NCBI RefSeq assembly: GCF_003473485.1
Contig: NC_053046.1
Location: 6,892,001-6,956,000, forward strand
DNA length: 64,000 nt
Source: Medicago truncatula
Lineage: Eukaryota; Streptophyta; Magnoliopsida; Fabales; Fabaceae
Direction of reading: 5' to 3'
Shown: one piece after another, positions 60,072-64,000 of the stretch
Layout: each line of letters starts with the position of its first letter
Position numbering within the stretch: the first letter of the stretch is position 1
Notes under the pieces: model-generated
What the model saw: only the letters and a program-made list of their open reading frames with translations
Told to the model about the DNA's origin: nothing
Databases searched by the model: none
Position numbers and translations under genes: made by a program

Positions 60072-63000
60072 ATGGTTGAAGAAACTCCAACCGCATCTGA
60101 GACTTCGGTCACAATGCCTCAACCAACCGAACCTGTCACTGTCGTCGACGGAACCCTAAACCTCGACAAAAACGGAACAACCGTCAACGCCTCTGTGGAA
60201 TCCGCCGCTACTTCTGCTCCGGCGTCCAGCACCGAAGGTCAGAAGTCTCTGGACTTGGCTAATGAACTGATGGAAAAGGGAAACAAGGCTATGAAAGAGA
60301 ATGATTTTGGCGAAGCAGCTGATAACTATAGCCGCGCTCTTGAGATCAGGTTCTATTCGTGGAGCTACTTCTCTTTGATTCGTTTTTCCGTAATTTCATT
60401 GTAGATTATTCTATTGATTTTGATTGTTTAATTGTTCTTATGCGTTGAATTTGATCTTTAGGTTAAATGATTGGGAATTCAGTTGGAAAAAATCTCAGTA
60501 TGCATGTTCTCAGTGTTTTATGGATTAGTCACACTCTAACGAGTTTGAACCCAGTTTCATTCACAATTAAGCTGTGACAATGTTACCTTTAAAATATGAA
60601 AGCATCGGAACCCTCGTCAAAACAAAACTTAAGGCCTGTTTGGATTGTTTGGGAGACTGTTCATAGGCTGTTTTCAGCTTTTTTCATAAGCTCTTCTAGA
60701 TAACTAATAGCTATGCGAAAAAATTTAACTTATAGAATTTAGAAATAGATTTTACATTAGTGCTTATAATGATAAGTGATTATGTTATAAGATGCAAATT
60801 AAGTTGTTTATCCAGACAGGTCTATCCACTACAGTAAGATGTTATCGTCTTGTTTTGGCTAATTCCGTGCTAGGAATGGTTGAAGTTTACCTGCTTAATT
60901 GCTTGATTATAGACATTTTATTTTCAAAAGGAGCATGCAATTATTTAGTGCAGGTTGTCAAATTATGCATTTTCATATATTCAAGAATATTAATTGATGA
61001 AATGAAATCGTATTATATTTTTTTAATATCTGAAATTTGAAATAGGTCAGGGGATATTATGGACGGCATTTGATGTCAAGTACTCAACTAAGCTTAGTTA
61101 TCATAGCAATATTGGGAAACTCTTTGGTTGATATAAAGTATGATGTAGTTTTTGAATCCCACGAGCAGAGATTTCATTTTTGTCAAACCAACCCGATGCG
61201 CTTATAGGACCCATGTACAAGTCAATTATATGTCCACACAAGAACGTTTGAATGTTTTCTAAGCTTCGTTTTCTTCACTCACAGAGTTCTGATTGAGTTT
61301 TAATCAACAGAGTTGCCCATTATGGTGAACTTGCTCCCGAGTGTGTCCACACATACTACAAATATGGCTGTGCACTGTTATACAAGGCTCAGGAGGAAGC
61401 CGATCCTCTGGGTGCTGTTCCCAAGAAGCAGGAGGGGTCTCCACATGGCTCTGACAAAGATGAACCTGTGAAGGGTGCTGTGAATGCTGAATCCTCCACT
61501 GCATCTTTTGCAAGCAATGTTGAGCAGGACGTGACTTCAAATAACCAGGAGTCAGAAGTGGATAATGGTCAGTGCGTTGCTTCTGCTGTTTTTTGCTTCC
61601 TTCACTAAAATGAGAACATTTTACGAAATTTGGCTTGCAAAAACATGTATGATATTAATCTGGGTTTGCTGTTTGCGTTATAGTGCCTTCTACTCATCAT
61701 GTCAAATAATAGAAAGTGTTTTATGGCAATGTTTTTAATGAAAGGGAAACTATGTCATGTTCCTTATTGTCTATTTATGTGGAATTGAGTTACCTTGAGT
61801 TATCAACTGTTTACTCAAGACATAGGATAGGACAACAAAGTGTTCTATATTTTCTGTGCCCTAATCAGGGAACTTTTTCCTTCTCTTTGATACGTGTGCA
61901 TGACTGGCACTTATTGTGGGGTTTAAAATGACTCGAGTCTGTGACGTGTGCTGCGGACTATGTCCGTGGGGTACAAAAGGCCCATGGTTAAAGCATTTTA
62001 CGTATGAAGCTTGTGACGCTACCTCCTGAATTGATGTTAAAAGAAAACCACCTCCTGAATTGTTGGGAGTAGACACTTTGTTTCACAATGTCAACTATAG
62101 TAATCATATTTGCGATAGCTAGCAAAGATCATTGTTGTATTGTAAATGTAGTGCATTATTTCTTTCACTTTTCTTGGTAAAGTTATAGCTTCATAATCAC
62201 CTAAGTTGTAGTTTGCTGAGAAAACAATTTCTCATTGTTGTGTTCTTTTGAAATGTGAAACAGTGTCCGGTAAGAACGACCAGGAAGATGATGAGGATAG
62301 TGATACTGAAGAGTTGGCAGAAGGTGATGAAGACGAGTCTGACCTGGATTTGGCATGGAAAATGCTTGATGTTGCTAGAGCCATTGTTGAAAAGCAATCT
62401 GTCCATACTATGGAACAAGTTGATATACTATCAACATTGGCAGATGTTGCTCTGGAAAGAGGTATTTTCACCATCTTACATTTATTTTAAATTTAGCCAA
62501 TTCTCTCTACCCCTGTTCTAAAAGTTGAATTGTTTCTGGGATCTGTTTTTTCCAGAGGATTTTGAAACATCTCTCTCTGACTACCAGAAGGCTCTATCCA
62601 TCCTAGAACAGCTGGTTGAACCAGATGATAGAAACATTGCTGACATGTATCCTTGTCATGATTATTATTTTGATGTGATATTACTTATGTTTAGACTTTA
62701 GCATGTTTAAATGTTAATAAAAAATTAAACAACATACAGAGTGGCATATAATTGCTTAGTTCACTTATTAATAATTTCTCCAATTTAAGATGATCAATTG
62801 TGCTCTTCCATTGCTAGACTGCCTTAACTTCTGAAATAAGAAATTTCCGTATATGCTTGTGTTTGGAGGTTAGTTCAAAACCTGAGGAAGCCGTTGCTTA
62901 TTTGGAGAAGGCTACATCTGTTTGTAAGGCACGCATAGATCGTCTCACAAATGAAGTGAAGAGTTTTTCAGAGTCGACATCTTCCGAGACTAATAACTCA

Positions 63001-63464
63001 ATTGCGGATAAACAAGCAGAAATTGAAATTCTCGCAGGTCTCTCAAGTGAACTGGAAAAGAAGGTAAATTTTGTTTTAAAAAAATTAAGATGCTTATTTG
63101 TCTTATGTTATTTTGATATAACGTGGAATGTATGGAATTGCAGCTTGAAGATCTACAGCAGTTAATTGCAAACCCAAAATCAATTCTCGCTGAGATTCTA
63201 GCATCTGCCAAGGCAGGCAGTGGAAAAGAACCATCTCTAGCAAGAGTGAGCTCCTCGCAGTTGGCTACGGAGAACAGCAGTGGAAGTTTTGACTCTCCAA
63301 CCATTTCAACCGCTCACACCAATGGATCTGCTGGAGTCACACATCTTGGTGTGGTAGGGAGAGGAGTTAAGCGATCATCAAATACTAGCACGACAGAAGC
63401 AAGCATTTCAAAAAAACCAGCATTGGAAACAACTGAAGAGAAAGGTGATGGTGGCAACGCATGA
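60072..63464 (+). CDS. NASP: NASP-type histone chaperone, six exons, one U12 intron
   Basis: Exons 60072-60349, 61311-61567, 62264-62461, 62556-62646, 62841-63063 and 63144-63464 join in phase to 455 residues. The first TPR reads LANELMEKGNKAMKENDFGE with AADNYSRALEIR, then YGELAPECVHTYYKYGCALL. As in all SHNi-TPR proteins, the second repeat is interrupted by an acidic stretch (NDQEDDEDSDTEELAEGDED). Further helices follow (LAWKMLDVARAIVEK, FETSLSDYQKALSILEQLVE, INFRICLCLEVSSKPEEAVA). The Lys/Ser-rich tail contains a nuclear-signal-like RGVKRSSN. NASP binds H3 and H3-H4 in nucleus and cytoplasm and supplies H3.1/H3.3 and CENH3 for chromatin assembly. The start is the accATGG context at 60072; upstream in-frame codons are not ATG. 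Intron 1 contains a MITE. Confidence 0.93.
60633..60822. mobile_element. GCCTGTTTGGA-type MITE in NASP intron 1
   Basis: The left end ggcctgtttggattgtttgg is inverted relative to the right end gtttatccagacaggtc, about 190 bp apart. The interior has the same agctttt/ataagc wording as the copy in HCF164 intron 2 (54521-54781). No coding capacity. A clean target-site duplication was not found. Confidence 0.65.
62647..62840 (+). other. U12-type (minor spliceosome) intron of the NASP gene
   Basis: The intron starts gtatccttgtc, matching the U12 donor consensus GTATCCTT. Just before its end it has tgccttaac (62820-62828), matching the U12 branch-site consensus TTCCTTAAC. The branch A lies about 13 bases before the acceptor, and the acceptor ataag lacks a pyrimidine tract. 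Using this junction yields NIAD-I-NFRICLCLE, which is required for a continuous NASP protein. The other NASP introns here are ordinary U2 type. Confidence 0.85.
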
Positions 63465-64000
63465 TTTATACTGGTCTCAGTTCTTTTGTATGGAGTGATG
63501 AGTTTCGCACTCTTTGAATTATGGATGGGACAAATTCTTGCAAATTCCATGGTTGACTGTTTTCAGGAAAGTGTTATGCCATATTTTTCATCACTGTAGC
63601 TAAGGTTATCTCGTCACAAGTATCAAATGACTTAAATGTATTTCCTAGAAAAACCATGAGAATTTTTATGGATTTAATCACTGTCCGTTAGTATTATATG
63701 CATGTTCCTTTAAGGTTTGGCGCTGAATTAGGTTGAATTTATTATGTAATGATGACTAGATGATTAGGAATGAGTTGGGATCCTCTATTTAAAAATTCAA
63801 ATTAAGTTTGCGGAAGATAAGAAGACCACGTGTCAGGCTTAATAAAATAGTACTAATAAATTATTCAACTACTATGGAGTGGGTGCAAAATCCAATCTAT
63901 AAAATTGAGAACCAAAAAACTATGTAAGGCGTTATTATCTTCAGTAGCGAGCCGTCCCTGCGGGTAAGAGACAAATTATAAACAGAATAACAAGAAAATG
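63465..64000. other. 3' flank of the NASP gene
   Basis: Contains the likely NASP 3' UTR and then AT-rich intergenic DNA to the window end. No other gene is recognised. Confidence 0.45.

Overview
This is plant nuclear DNA. Genes are split by AT-rich GT-AG introns, and the spaces between them are packed with small inverted-repeat transposons, short tRNA-derived SINEs, LINE remnants and LTR-retrotransposon fossils. Protein style and repeat types (Ogre/Tat-like and TRIM-like fossils, long-TIR elements carrying 'ggtccctgcaaa' motifs) suggest a legume of the Medicago/Trifolium/Pisum group. That assignment is inference, because no database search was possible. There is no operon, CRISPR array or other prokaryotic feature.

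Ten protein-coding genes are supported, most with splice junctions I could phase by hand. In order: a CDCA7-type 4CXXC-R1 zinc-finger protein (+, 3376-7847); a CYP82-type cytochrome P450 with one 4 kb intron (+, 14254-19874); an extra-large G-protein alpha subunit of the XLG1 kind (-, 20550-26246); an intronless JINGUBANG-type WD40 protein (-, 32526-33899); a small basic protein of unknown role (+, 40405-40698); a small charged, possibly nucleolar protein (-, 41230-43172); a WAKL14-type receptor kinase (+, 47800-51906); the thylakoid thioredoxin-like protein HCF164 (-, 52862-55333); a small plastid-type protein with a heptad repeat (-, 58299-58784); and a NASP-type histone chaperone (+, 60072-63464). 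They are unrelated neighbours rather than a pathway cluster. Chromatin (CDCA7, NASP), signalling (XLG, WAKL14, JGB) and plastid (HCF164, the heptad protein) functions are mixed.

The intergenic DNA and large introns hold most of the unusual structure. Many elements can be bounded to the base by target-site duplications (TSDs). Mutator-type long-TIR elements with 9-10 bp TSDs lie at 10194-11104, 12605-13005, 28341-28701 and 30553-30805, the last nested inside a 1.4 kb element at about 29977-31376. PIF/Harbinger-type elements with 3 bp TTA/TAA TSDs lie at 17200-18583, 36420-37990, 44128-46158 (with a transposase remnant) and 46237-46587. hAT-type elements with 8 bp TSDs lie at 15711-16295 and 16564-16838. 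Stowaway elements lie at 26558-26703 and 38882-39161. Short SINEs at 9928-10020, 13861-13944 and 44299-44366 have clear direct repeats.

The observations most worth a second look are: a U12-type (minor spliceosome) intron in the NASP gene; a 1.57 kb Harbinger-like element whose arms are inverted arrays of a 60 bp minisatellite; a 133 bp tandem repeat rich in telomere-like TTAGGG/TTTAGGG words; a P450 intron that has collected at least three transposons; and an intronic duplication in XLG. I found no convincing new multi-gene system.
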